From NCBI RefSeq assembly GCF_001423125.1, contig NZ_LMNW01000001.1, positions 357,432-421,431 of the forward strand: a stretch of 64,000 nt of DNA, read 5' to 3'. The notes under the pieces are model-generated. The model was not told the origin of the DNA. It saw nothing but the letters and a program-made list of their open reading frames with translations, and did not search any database. Origin of the DNA: Duganella sp. Leaf126 (GTDB taxonomy: Bacteria > Pseudomonadota > Gammaproteobacteria > Burkholderiales > Burkholderiaceae_D). Shown here in pieces: positions 1 through 8,140 of the stretch (position 1 is its first letter; every line of letters starts with the position of its first letter). Both the position numbers and the translations under genes were made by a program.

Positions 1-42
1 CGCGATGGCGGCGTTGGCTGCCTTGGCGGCGCGTGCGGTCAT
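1..42 (-). CDS. 5' end of an unidentified gene downstream of pilR (partial)
   Basis: An ATG on the minus strand at 42 overlaps the pilR stop codon in an ATGA arrangement and opens a frame reading [14 protein letters not shown] up to the window edge. The overlap shows translational coupling to pilR. Fourteen residues are too few to identify the product. In some Betaproteobacteria ampD lies beside pilR, so an AmpD-type amidase is one possibility, but nothing seen here supports it directly. Confidence 0.45.
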   Translation of the reverse strand, partial: MTARAAKAANAAIA

Positions 43-1472
43 GTTTCGGGTTCCTGGATGTTCAGTTTCTGCATCTGATAGCGCAGCTGGCGGAAGCTGA
101 TGCCCAGCAGTTGCGCGGCCTGGGTGCGGTTGAACTGGGTCTGCGTCAGCGCCCGCACAATGATATCGCGCTCGATGGCGATCAGGTAGTCGGGCAGGCT
201 GGCCGGCAGGTCGCCGGGCGCTGCCGGCAGGGACGGCGGCGCCGACACGGCGGGCAGCGCCGCCCCGCTTTCGTCACCTTGTCCACCTTGTCCACCTTGT
301 CCACCGTGCCCGCCCTTGAGCGCCAGGTCGGCCACCTCGATCACGCCGTCGTTGGCAAAGGCCAGCGCCCGCTCCAGGATGTTTTCCAGTTCGCGCACAT
401 TGCCGGGAAAGCGGTAGGCAGCCAGCGCTGCCAGCACGCCGGGCGCCAGCGCCGCCGGCTGGCCGGCGCCGGCCAGCCGCGCCAGGATGGCCGCGGCCAG
501 CACCGGCAGGTCGTCCTGGCGTTCGCGCAGCGGCGGCACCGCCAGCTCGATCACGTTCAGGCGGTAGTACAGGTCCTGGCGAAACACGCCCTGCTCCACG
601 CAGTGCGCCAGGTTCTTATGGGTGGCGCTGATCAGGCGCACATCGACCGGCTCTTCCGCCGTGGCGCCGATCTTGCGCACGCGCCGCTCCTGGATCGCGC
701 GCAGCAGCTTGACCTGCATTGCCAGCGGCAGGTCGGCCACCTCGTCGAGCAGCAGGGTGCCGCCGTTGGCGGCCTGGAAAAAGCCGTCGCGGTCTTCGGC
801 CGCGCCGGTGAATGCGCCCTTGCGGTAACCGAAAAATTCCGCTTCCATCAGCGCTTCGGGAATCGCGCCGCAATTGACCGCGATGAACGGCTGGCCCGCG
901 CGCGGGCTGAGGGCGTGGATTTCGCGCGCGGCCAGTTCCTTGCCGCTGCCCGATTCGCCGTGGATGGCGATCGGCGCCATCGAGCGCGCCAGCCGGCCGA
1001 TCTGTGCCCGCAGCGCCACCATCACGGCCGATCCGCCCTTGAGCCGGCCGTCGGTGCGGCCCGCGTCGGCAGCGCTGCCGTGCGGCGCGGGTGTCGCGTC
1101 GTGCACGCGCAGCGCCGAGCGCACCAGCAGGCGCAATTGGTCGAGGGCGACCGGCTTGGCGATGTAGTCAAAAGCGCCGGCCTTGAGCGCGACCACCGCG
1201 TTGTCGGCGCTGCCGTAGGCGGTGACCACGGCGATCGGCGTGTTCTTGTACACCGTGGCGACCTCGCGCACCAGTTCCAGCCCGAGGCCGTCGGGCAGGC
1301 GCATGTCGGTGAGGACCAGCTGGTAGCTTTGCCGCGCCAGCAGCGCGCGCGCCTCGGCAACGGTGGCCGCGCTGTCGACATCGAGCCCCATTTTTACCAG
1401 CGTCAGTTCCAGCAGTTCGCGCAGGTCGGCTTCATCGTCGACCACGAGTACCCGGGGAGACCTCACGCTCAT
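39..1472 (-). CDS. pilR: Sigma-54-dependent response regulator PilR
   Basis: NtrC-type activator of sigma-54 promoters, 477 residues, the partner of the PilS kinase encoded just upstream. The receiver domain (about 5-120) has the acidic pair at D12/D13, phosphoacceptor D56 and Lys106. The AAA+ domain has Walker A GESGSGKE (172-179), the sigma-54 contact loop GAFTGA (219-224) and Walker B LLLDEV (240-245). A Fis-type helix-turn-helix closes the protein (about 446-470). PilR is known to activate pilin transcription in other bacteria; no pilin gene lies in this window. The linker between AAA+ and HTH contains a short Gly/Gln repeat (about 387-400) made by a 9-bp tandem repeat. The start lies 14 bases after the pilS stop codon, consistent with one pilSR transcript. 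Confidence 0.93.
   Translation of the reverse strand: MSVRSPRVLVVDDEADLRELLELTLVKMGLDVDSAATVAEARALLARQSYQLVLTDMRLPDGLGLELVREVATVYKNTPIAVVTAYGSADNAVVALKAGAFDYIAKPVALDQLRLLVRSALRVHDATPAPHGSAADAGRTDGRLKGGSAVMVALRAQIGRLARSMAPIAIHGESGSGKELAAREIHALSPRAGQPFIAVNCGAIPEALMEAEFFGYRKGAFTGAAEDRDGFFQAANGGTLLLDEVADLPLAMQVKLLRAIQERRVRKIGATAEEPVDVRLISATHKNLAHCVEQGVFRQDLYYRLNVIELAVPPLRERQDDLPVLAAAILARLAGAGQPAALAPGVLAALAAYRFPGNVRELENILERALAFANDGVIEVADLALKGGHGGQGGQGGQGDESGAALPAVSAPPSLPAAPGDLPASLPDYLIAIERDIIVRALTQTQFNRTQAAQLLGISFRQLRYQMQKLNIQEPET
275..310. repeat. 9-bp tandem repeat inside pilR
   Basis: The plus strand has CACCTTGTC at 275-283, 284-292 and 293-301, followed by a degenerate copy, CACCGTGCC, at 302-310. 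On the coding strand this gives the repeated GGQ units of the PilR linker. The unit length is a multiple of three, so gain or loss of copies keeps the frame. Confidence 0.9.
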
Positions 1473-1486
1473 GGACAGCCTTTCGT

Positions 1487-3199
1487 TTACTTTTGCGGTG
1501 GCGCGAAAGTGATGACAAAGCGACCGCCGGAACGGCGATCGGCTGCGGGGCTGTCGGAAGTACCATGACTATCGAAGCGGTATTCGTAATCGAGCCGCGC
1601 ATCATTATTCAAACACATTTCGCGCGCCAGGTACAAGCCCAGCCCGGTCCCTTTGCTCGATGTCGTATAAAACGGTTCGAACAGGTGTGCGCGCACCTCG
1701 CCGCTGATGCCGGGACCGTCGTCCTGCACGTGCAGCTCCAGCCAGTTCGGCTGCCGCACCAGGTCCAGGCGGATCGACGCCGGCGCGCCGCTGGCGTAGC
1801 GCAGCGCATTGCCGACCAGGTTGGCGATCACCTCGCGCAGGTGCAGCGGGTTGAAATGCACGGTGGTGCCGGGCGCCACCGACACGGCGATCACGTCCGG
1901 CGGCACGCCCTCGGTGTCGATGAATTCCTCGCGCAGCTCGACCAGGAAGCTGTCGAGCGCCAGCGGCTCGTACTGGACGTGGGATTTGCGCGACAGTTGC
2001 AGGATGTCCTCGACGATGCGGTTGACCCGCTTGACGTTGTCGTCGACGATGCGCAGCAGGCGGCGCTGGCCGGGATCGTCGATATCTTCGGCCAGCAGCG
2101 CGCTGGCGTGGCCGATGGCCGACAGCGGATTGCGCACCTCGTGGGCGATGCTGGCGGTGAGCCGCCCCATCGAGGCCAGCTTGAGCTGCTGGGCGCGCTC
2201 CTCGATCTCGCTGACCTGCTGCAGGAAGATCACGCTGCGCGCCAGGCTGGCGCACGTTTCACCGGTGTCGTCGCCGGCCTGCGGCACCTGACCCAGGTCG
2301 ACGGCGGCAAAGCGCGCCTTGAGGCGGATGCTGAAATACGGCTTGAGCGTGATGAAGGCGGTATCGAGCGCGGGGTCGGCGCGCCATTCGGCGTAGGCCA
2401 GCGCCAGCGGCGACTGCACGGCGGCCAGGTCGCCGTCGCGGTCACGGTGGTCATCGCCATCGCCATCGGCATGGTCGGCGGCCGACAGCCCGAGCATCTG
2501 CTGCGCGGCCGGGTTGCTGGCCAGGATATGGCCGCCCGCATCGACCACCAGCACGCCGTCGGCCACGTCGGCCATCACCAGCCGGTTGACTGCCTGCTGC
2601 ACGCCGATCTCCACGCCGCGCCGGATCGCCAGCTCTTCCTGGCCGATCAGCCGCGCCGCCATGCGGTTCAGGCACAGCACGGCCGCAAAATACGCGGCGC
2701 CGTACAGGCCCGATTGCAGCAGGATGTGTTCGCCCTCCATCTCCAGCACCTGGATCACGCCCATGCCCAGCATGAACAGCGCCACCAGCGCCGTGCAAAA
2801 CAGCGCCAGCACCAGCGGCGCCAGGATGGCGGCGCCGGCCAGCGGGAACAGGTAGAGGATGGCCAGTCCGCTGCGCAGGCCGCCGCCGTCGGCATACAGC
2901 AGCGAGATGATGGCCAGGTCGCAGGCGATCTGCACCAGCAGCTGGACCAGGAAGCGGCGCTGCCCGTACACGGCCGTCAGCGCAAACGCGATCGCCAGCG
3001 CCAGGTAGGTCAGGCAGGTCCACAGGTACAGGTGGTGGCCGGCGACGCGCAGGCCGCCGCCGTCAAAGCGCAGGTACAGCAGCAGCACCAGCGCGATGAC
3101 GATGCGGGTGGCGTTGAGGGTTTGCAGCGAGCGCCAGAACGTGGCGCGTGCGGGAGTGGGGTCGCCTGGCGCAGCCGCTGCCGCTAGCAGACGCGCCAT
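1487..3199 (-). CDS. pilS: Membrane sensor histidine kinase PilS
   Basis: 570-residue sensor kinase paired with PilR. The N-terminal third is strongly hydrophobic, with about six membrane segments (about residues 30-185). A PAS-like region follows (about 205-330) that contains an unusual Asp/His/Arg-rich stretch. The HisKA domain has the H-box AHEVRNPLSAIG with phospho-acceptor His353, and the HATPase_c domain has N, DDGPGIS and TGLGLYL motifs. The open frame continues upstream to 3460, but that part looks like low-complexity shadow sequence. The ATG at 3199, four bases after the stop of the preceding gene, gives the normal PilS layout. Next in the operon is pilR. Confidence 0.92.
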   Translation of the reverse strand: MARLLAAAAAPGDPTPARATFWRSLQTLNATRIVIALVLLLYLRFDGGGLRVAGHHLYLWTCLTYLALAIAFALTAVYGQRRFLVQLLVQIACDLAIISLLYADGGGLRSGLAILYLFPLAGAAILAPLVLALFCTALVALFMLGMGVIQVLEMEGEHILLQSGLYGAAYFAAVLCLNRMAARLIGQEELAIRRGVEIGVQQAVNRLVMADVADGVLVVDAGGHILASNPAAQQMLGLSAADHADGDGDDHRDRDGDLAAVQSPLALAYAEWRADPALDTAFITLKPYFSIRLKARFAAVDLGQVPQAGDDTGETCASLARSVIFLQQVSEIEERAQQLKLASMGRLTASIAHEVRNPLSAIGHASALLAEDIDDPGQRRLLRIVDDNVKRVNRIVEDILQLSRKSHVQYEPLALDSFLVELREEFIDTEGVPPDVIAVSVAPGTTVHFNPLHLREVIANLVGNALRYASGAPASIRLDLVRQPNWLELHVQDDGPGISGEVRAHLFEPFYTTSSKGTGLGLYLAREMCLNNDARLDYEYRFDSHGTSDSPAADRRSGGRFVITFAPPQK

Positions 3200-3203
3200 G
3201 GCG

Positions 3204-3536
3204 TCAGTTCGGTGGCAGGGCGGCGTGCGCCTTGCTGCAGTAGATGGCGCCGTCGAAGCGCACCGCCTCGCTGGCCGGGAAGAACACGCCGCAGTGCGCG
3301 CAGGCGAGCATGGTTTCGGCCTCGCTGGCCGCCTGGCCGCCGGCGCGCTGCCGGTGCGCTGACTGCTGGTGGGGTTGCTGCCGGGGTTGCTCCATCGCTT
3401 GCTGCATCTGCTGTCGCTGCTGCGCCGCGCGGAACTGCTGTTCGGCGCGCCGCTGCGCACCGCGAATCTTGCTGCGGATCGCGAACACGATCAGGCAGAT
3501 CAAGGCCACCCAGAATATCAACCGGCTCATGCCCAT
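3204..3536 (-). CDS. PP0621-family small membrane-anchored protein
   Basis: 110 residues. One N-terminal membrane segment (about 4-20) is followed by a basic, Gln-rich helical stretch (about 28-70). The C-terminal part has Cys pairs (CAHCG and YCSKAH) that look like a small metal-binding knuckle. The layout matches the PP0621 family of short proteins of unknown function, often found beside PilS or the CcsA-like protein in Betaproteobacteria. It overlaps the end of the ccsA-like gene by 10 bases and ends four bases before pilS, so the four genes are probably co-transcribed. The biochemical role is unknown. Confidence 0.8.
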   Translation of the reverse strand: MGMSRLIFWVALICLIVFAIRSKIRGAQRRAEQQFRAAQQRQQMQQAMEQPRQQPHQQSAHRQRAGGQAASEAETMLACAHCGVFFPASEAVRFDGAIYCSKAHAALPPN

Positions 3537-4333
3537 CCCTTATGCAATACCACTTCAAACACGAAACGGCTGCCGACATAGGCCAGCAGCAAGGTGGCGA
3601 AACCGGCCAGGGTAAAACTGAGCGCCGTCTTGCCGCGCCAGCCGCGCAGGCGCCGCCCCGCCAGCAGCGCCGCGAACAGCACCCATGACAGAATGGCGAA
3701 GGCCGACTTGTGGTCCCACTTGAGGGCCTGGCCGAACAGCTCTTCGGAAAACACCAGGCCCGACACGACGGTCAGCGTGAGCAGGGTGAAGCCGATGCTG
3801 ATCATGCGGAACAACAGCTTTTCCATGGTCAGCAGGGCCGGCAGCTGGTCGAGCGCGCCCGACAGAAAACTCTTGCGGTCGGTGGCGGCCGCGTGCAGCC
3901 GGGCTTCCTGCAGCGCCATCAGCACGGCATGGAAGGCGGCAATCGTGAGCACGCTGTAGGCCAGCGTGGCCACCGCAATATGCCAGCCGAACAGCGGGGT
4001 CTTGTCGCCGAGCGGGATCAGCGCGCCCGGATACACCGCCTGCAGCGCCACCGTGAGCGCGGCGGTCGGCATGACCAGGCGGCGCAGGCCGTCGAGGCCG
4101 AAATTGCGGTTTTCAATCCAGTAGGCGGCCACCGACACCCACAGCGCCGACGACAGCATGGCCGCGAAACCGAGCCGCAGCGAGCCCTCGGCCGCGACGT
4201 CGGTCCACAGTCCGACACCATGCACCAGCCAGGCCACGACCGTCACCGCCGACACCAGCGTGCCACGGCGCGCGGGCAAGGCGGCGCACAGGAGATACAG
4301 CGCGATGGCTGCGATGAACAAATAGGTCTGCAT
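3527..4333 (-). CDS. CcsA/YpjD-like inner-membrane protein
   Basis: 268 residues with about eight hydrophobic segments. It resembles the YpjD branch of the CcsA/CcmC/CcmF cytochrome c assembly family. Histidines lie near the membrane segments (GWHIAVATLAYS and WDHKSAFAILSW), as in haem-handling relatives. In E. coli and many Betaproteobacteria this gene lies directly next to ffh, divergently transcribed. Here about 5 kb of transporter and protease genes separates the two. It starts the group ccsA-like / PP0621 / pilS / pilR. A role in cytochrome c maturation is inferred from the family and not proven for the YpjD branch. Confidence 0.82.
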   Translation of the reverse strand: MQTYLFIAAIALYLLCAALPARRGTLVSAVTVVAWLVHGVGLWTDVAAEGSLRLGFAAMLSSALWVSVAAYWIENRNFGLDGLRRLVMPTAALTVALQAVYPGALIPLGDKTPLFGWHIAVATLAYSVLTIAAFHAVLMALQEARLHAAATDRKSFLSGALDQLPALLTMEKLLFRMISIGFTLLTLTVVSGLVFSEELFGQALKWDHKSAFAILSWVLFAALLAGRRLRGWRGKTALSFTLAGFATLLLAYVGSRFVFEVVLHKGWA

Positions 4334-4369
4334 CCGGCCAGTTTACACCATCGCCCTTCTCCGCAGCGA

Positions 4370-5194
4370 TCAATCGATGCCGGCGAGGCGCAGTTCGTCG
4401 TGGTGGTAGCGCTGTTGTTCTTCCATCAACAGCAGGCCCAGCTCGCGCTTGAGGGTGTTGAACGCGATCGCGGACGGGTCGCGCGGGCGCGCCAGGTCCA
4501 CCGCCAGGTCGCACTTGACGGTGCCGGGACGGTACGTCATCACCACGATGCGGTCGGCCAGGTACAGCGCTTCCTCGATGCTGTGGGTGACGAACACGAT
4601 GGTCTGGTTCAGCGTCCCCCACAGCCGCAGCAGCTCGTCCTGCAGGTTGCGGCGGGTGAGCGCATCGAGCGCGCCGAACGGCTCGTCCATCAGCAGGATC
4701 GGCGCATCGAGCGCCAGCACGCGGGCGATCGCCACCCGCTGGCGCATGCCGCCGGACAGCTCCTTCGGGTAGCGGTGCCTGAAATCGCTCAGCGACAGCA
4801 TGGCCAGCAGCGCCTCGACGCGGGCCGCGACGGCCGCCGCCGGCAGCCGCTGCACGCGCAGGCCGAAGCCGATATTGTCGGCCACCGTCATCCACGGAAA
4901 CAGCGCGTATTCCTGGAACACCATGCCGCGCCCGGGACCGGGGCCGGTCACCGGCTGGCCGCCGGCGGTGATGGTGCCGGTGGTGGGCGCCACGAAGCCG
5001 GCCACCGCGTTGAGGAGCGTCGATTTGCCGCAGCCCGACGGCCCCAGCAGGCAGACGAACTGGCCCTGTGGAATCACCAGGTCGATATCCTGCAAGGCCA
5101 CCATGGCGTGCCCGGCCGTGTGAAACACCTGGCCGACGCCATCGATCACGATCTGGGGACGTAACACGGTCGGGGGTGACAGGTGCGGGTTCAT
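4370..5194 (-). CDS. NitT/TauT-type ABC transporter ATP-binding protein
   Basis: 274-residue ABC ATPase of the nitrate/sulfonate/taurine class. It has Walker A GPSGCGKST, Q-loop FQEYALFPW, signature LSGGMRQRVAIAR, Walker B ILLMDEPFGALD and the H-loop FVTHSIEEA. The ATG at 5194 was chosen because it overlaps the permease stop codon (ATGA) and gives a normal N-terminus; the frame continues upstream only as shadow of the permease gene. It is the last of three genes, ordered binding protein, permease, ATPase. The substrate cannot be told from sequence: sulfonates, taurine, nitrate and pyrimidine precursors all use this family. Confidence 0.9.
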   Translation of the reverse strand: MNPHLSPPTVLRPQIVIDGVGQVFHTAGHAMVALQDIDLVIPQGQFVCLLGPSGCGKSTLLNAVAGFVAPTTGTITAGGQPVTGPGPGRGMVFQEYALFPWMTVADNIGFGLRVQRLPAAAVAARVEALLAMLSLSDFRHRYPKELSGGMRQRVAIARVLALDAPILLMDEPFGALDALTRRNLQDELLRLWGTLNQTIVFVTHSIEEALYLADRIVVMTYRPGTVKCDLAVDLARPRDPSAIAFNTLKRELGLLLMEEQQRYHHDELRLAGID

Positions 5195-6054
5195 GGCTGC
5201 TCCAGGCCGCGGTGCCAGCGCAGCAGATGGTTGTTCAGGCGGTTCACGGCCGCGTCGATCGCCAGCCCCAGCAGACCGATCGTGACCATGCCGGCGATGA
5301 TCTTGTCCGACCAAAAATATTCGCGCGCTTCGAGAATGCGGAAACCCAGGCCGTTATTTACGGCAATCATCTCGGAGACGATCACCACGATGAAGGCGGT
5401 GCCGATGCCGATCCGCACGCCCGACAGGATGTACGGCACGGCAGCCGGCACGATCACGCGCAGGAACAGCGTGGCCCCGGAGGCGCCCAGGTTGCGCGCC
5501 GCCCGCAGATAGATGCCATCGACCAGGCGCACGCCGGCAACGGTATTCATCAGCACCGGGAAGAAGGCGCCAAGCGCGATCAGGAACACGGCCGGCGGGT
5601 TGCCGAGCCCGAACCACAGGATGGCCAGCGGAATATAGGCGATCGGCGGAATCGGCCGCAGCAGCTGCATCATCGGATTGAGCCAGCGGTAGACGCGGGC
5701 GTTGGCGCCCATGGCCAGGCCGAGCGGCAGCGCCAGGCCGGCGCCGATGGCAAAACCGGCCGCCACCCGGTACAAGCTGCCCAGCGCATCGCCGACCAGT
5801 TCGCCGGAGACGGCCCAGGCCAGCCAGGCGCCCTGGCTGGCGTCGTAGGGCTGCAGCGGCAGCAGGTAGTCGCACCACCGGTGGGCCACCGCCAGCGGCG
5901 CCGGCAGCACCTGCGGATTGACCCAGCCCAGCGCGACAACGCTCTGCCACAGCGCGACCACCAGTACCGGCACGATGGCGCCGGCCAGCGCGCCCCCGGT
6001 CCGCTGCCGGAAGGCGGCCAGGCCGGCCGACGTCACTGAACGCACGGCGCCCAT
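5191..6054 (-). CDS. NitT/TauT-type ABC transporter permease
   Basis: 287-residue inner-membrane permease of the SsuC/TauC type with about six membrane segments. The cytoplasmic EAA-like loop is visible around NLGASGATLFLRVIVPAAVP. The start directly abuts the stop of the binding-protein gene (6055), and the end overlaps the ATPase start, so the three genes form one transcription unit. The substrate is unknown. Confidence 0.9.
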   Translation of the reverse strand: MGAVRSVTSAGLAAFRQRTGGALAGAIVPVLVVALWQSVVALGWVNPQVLPAPLAVAHRWCDYLLPLQPYDASQGAWLAWAVSGELVGDALGSLYRVAAGFAIGAGLALPLGLAMGANARVYRWLNPMMQLLRPIPPIAYIPLAILWFGLGNPPAVFLIALGAFFPVLMNTVAGVRLVDGIYLRAARNLGASGATLFLRVIVPAAVPYILSGVRIGIGTAFIVVIVSEMIAVNNGLGFRILEAREYFWSDKIIAGMVTIGLLGLAIDAAVNRLNNHLLRWHRGLEQP

Positions 6055-7032
6055 CTATTTGACTCCCAGGGTTTTCTTGGCTGCCGCCAGCAGGTCGGTG
6101 CGCACCCACTCGTGGGCGCTGGGTGCCTGGCGCATGCGGCCGATGCCGGCCTTGAGCATGGTATCGGCCGTGACCTGGATGTGTTCGGGCGTGATGTCGT
6201 AGCTGTACGGCGAATTGCCGATGGCGGCAGCGAAATCGGCGCGGCTGAGCTGGCCCCTGAACACGACCTCGCGCACGTATTTTTCGGCCGTGGCCGGCTG
6301 CTCGATGAAGGTCCTGGTGGCCTGCACGAAGCAGCGCATGAATTTTTCCGCCAGCGGCCGCTGTTGCGTGTAAAACTTTTCGGTCATCACCATGGTGCGC
6401 ACCGGTTCGCCGATCGGCGTGTCGTACGGTTTCAGGATTTCGCTGCCGTAACCCTGGTTCAGCGCCTGCGACGAGTGCGGCTCGGACTGCATCATGGCGT
6501 CGATATTGCGGCCCAGCAGCGCGTGGTTGAGGTCGGCGTAGGCAAGAAACACCAGCCGCACGTCCTTGCCCGGCTGATCCGATGCGGTCATGCCGTGCTT
6601 GTCCAGTTCGGCCAGCAGCAGCACGTCCTGGATGGCGCCGCGCGTGACGCCGACGCGCTTGCCTTTCAGGTCGCGCACGCTGCGCAGCTGCAGGTCGCTG
6701 CGCCCGACCAGCCGCGCCCCGCCCCGCGCAAAGCCGGCCACGACATAAATAGGCGCGCCGCCGGCGCGGCCGAGGATGGCAGCCTCGGACGCCGTGGTGC
6801 CCACGTCGAGCTCGCCGGCGATGATGGCCTGCATCACGTCCAGCCCCTTGGCAAATACGTGTTCCTCGACCTTGAAGCCGCATTGCGGCGCGATTTCCTT
6901 GATATACGAGACAGCGCCGAAATGGGCCAGCTTGATATTGCCGAGCCGGACCACCTGCTGCGCCGCCGCAGCATGGCAAAAGGTCACCAGGGCCAGCAAA
7001 CAGCACAGTGAGCACAGTGATTTGCGGTTCAT
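6055..7032 (-). CDS. NitT/TauT-type ABC transporter substrate-binding protein
   Basis: 325-residue periplasmic binding protein. The N-terminus (MNRKSLCSLCCLLALVTF... then AAAAQ) is a signal peptide with likely cleavage after the Ala run. The body has the NMT1/SsuA-like pattern, including AGELDVGTTASEAAI and LKGKRVGVTRG. The ATG at 7032 is preferred over one ten codons upstream (7062) because a GGGAGG ribosome-binding site lies just before it, and because the upstream ATG falls inside a perfect palindrome. It is first in the importer operon. Confidence 0.88.
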   Translation of the reverse strand: MNRKSLCSLCCLLALVTFCHAAAAQQVVRLGNIKLAHFGAVSYIKEIAPQCGFKVEEHVFAKGLDVMQAIIAGELDVGTTASEAAILGRAGGAPIYVVAGFARGGARLVGRSDLQLRSVRDLKGKRVGVTRGAIQDVLLLAELDKHGMTASDQPGKDVRLVFLAYADLNHALLGRNIDAMMQSEPHSSQALNQGYGSEILKPYDTPIGEPVRTMVMTEKFYTQQRPLAEKFMRCFVQATRTFIEQPATAEKYVREVVFRGQLSRADFAAAIGNSPYSYDITPEHIQVTADTMLKAGIGRMRQAPSAHEWVRTDLLAAAKKTLGVK

Positions 7033-7048
7033 GCGCGCCTCCCGATAG

Positions 7049-7062
7049 TTGTCTATAGACAA
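7049..7062. promoter_or_regulatory. Perfect 14-bp palindrome, candidate GntR-type operator
   Basis: TTGTCTATAGACAA reads the same on both strands and lies 16 bp upstream of the binding-protein start codon. Palindromes of the form TTGTC-N-GACAA are typical operators for GntR-family repressors. No such regulator gene lies next to it in this window, so the assignment rests on motif shape and position. Confidence 0.6.
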
Positions 7063-7135
7063 TATATATCGTGAGGCAACTTTCCAGCTTTGCGCGGGGT
7101 CAAGCAGGCAGCGGACCGCTCAGTCGCTCAGCCGC

Positions 7136-8140
7136 TCAGCGCGCTGCGCGGATACGGGCGATGCGCTCGGCCGTGGCCGGGTGGCTCGACAGGTAGGACG
7201 AGGTGGGGCCATCGCTGCCCTTGCCCAGCTTGACGAAGGCCTGGGCCAGGTGTTCGGGCGCGATGTCGTTATGGCGCAACATGGCAACCGCGTAATCGTC
7301 CGCCTCGGACTCGGCGTCGCGCGAGTATTTCATGTCCAGGGCCACCGTCGGCAGCGCCGCCAGCATGCTCGAGACATCGCCGAAGATCACCCAGGTGGCC
7401 GCTGCCACGGCCGAACTTTCTAGCAGCCGGCGCGTCAGGTGGCGCCGGTGCAGGTGGCCCAGCTCGTGCGCCAGCACGCCCATCACGGCCTGGTCGTCCT
7501 GCAGCAGGTTGACCAGTTCATCGGTCAGCACGATGTCGCCCGATGGCAGGGCCAGCGCATTGGGACCGATGCGGCTGCTGCGAAACACCAGCTGCCAGCC
7601 CGGTGCACCGGCCTCGGGCGCCACCAGCGCGGCGAACTGGCCGCGCAGCTGGGCCTGGCGCGCGCGCGGCAGCTTGCTCGGCGCCAGCACGCGCGCATCG
7701 AGCACCTCGAGCACGCCCTGCCCCAGCTGGCGCTCCACGCCGACCGGCAAGGCGTTTGCCACCGAGGTGGCCGCCGCCGGCAACAGGTAGACATACGCGC
7801 CCAGCACCACGGCCACCGTGACGGCCAGCGCCAGCAGCACGCCGCGCCAGCTTTGCTGCAGGCGCACCACGCCGGAATCGCGGTGGCCGCTGGCGGCCAG
7901 CAGCCGCTCGAAGGCGGCGCGGTCGTCGAGTTCGAGCCAGGCGCCATCGTCGAAGGTGACCTTGCGCGCGGCGTGGCGCGCCCGTTCGGACACGCGCAGG
8001 CTGGCCAGCGGCGCACGGCGTTCGACGTCGCCGGCCAGGTGCGCCACGCCGTCGGCGACGGCGAGGGTCACGCGGTGCAGGCGCGAGGTCTTGCCGTCGA
8101 AATAGCGGCCGGCCAGGCGCGCGATGTCCTGGTCGCTCAC
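7136..8140 (-). CDS. M48-family membrane metallopeptidase
   Basis: 334-residue zinc protease. An N-terminal beta-rich region (about 1-95) precedes one membrane segment (about 103-125), then the peptidase domain with HELGH (zinc ligands His225 and His229, catalytic Glu226) and a downstream ESEADDYA providing the third ligand. Its start overlaps the stop of the DUF898 gene (ATGA), so the two are co-translated. M48 members include HtpX and BepA quality-control proteases; this branch, paired with a DUF898 membrane protein, has no established role. Confidence 0.88.
   Translation of the reverse strand: MSDQDIARLAGRYFDGKTSRLHRVTLAVADGVAHLAGDVERRAPLASLRVSERARHAARKVTFDDGAWLELDDRAAFERLLAASGHRDSGVVRLQQSWRGVLLALAVTVAVVLGAYVYLLPAAATSVANALPVGVERQLGQGVLEVLDARVLAPSKLPRARQAQLRGQFAALVAPEAGAPGWQLVFRSSRIGPNALALPSGDIVLTDELVNLLQDDQAVMGVLAHELGHLHRRHLTRRLLESSAVAAATWVIFGDVSSMLAALPTVALDMKYSRDAESEADDYAVAMLRHNDIAPEHLAQAFVKLGKGSDGPTSSYLSSHPATAERIARIRAAR

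Noticed and set aside
3200..3460. A longer N-terminus for PilS starting near 3460
   Set aside because: The extra part is Ser/Arg/Pro-rich shadow of the PP0621 gene. The ATG at 3199 gives a normal kinase right after that gene's stop.
7118..7140. Triple CGCTCAG repeat after the M48 gene as a regulatory element
   Set aside because: The copies are short and overlap the end of the M48 coding region; nothing distinguishes them from chance in GC-rich DNA.
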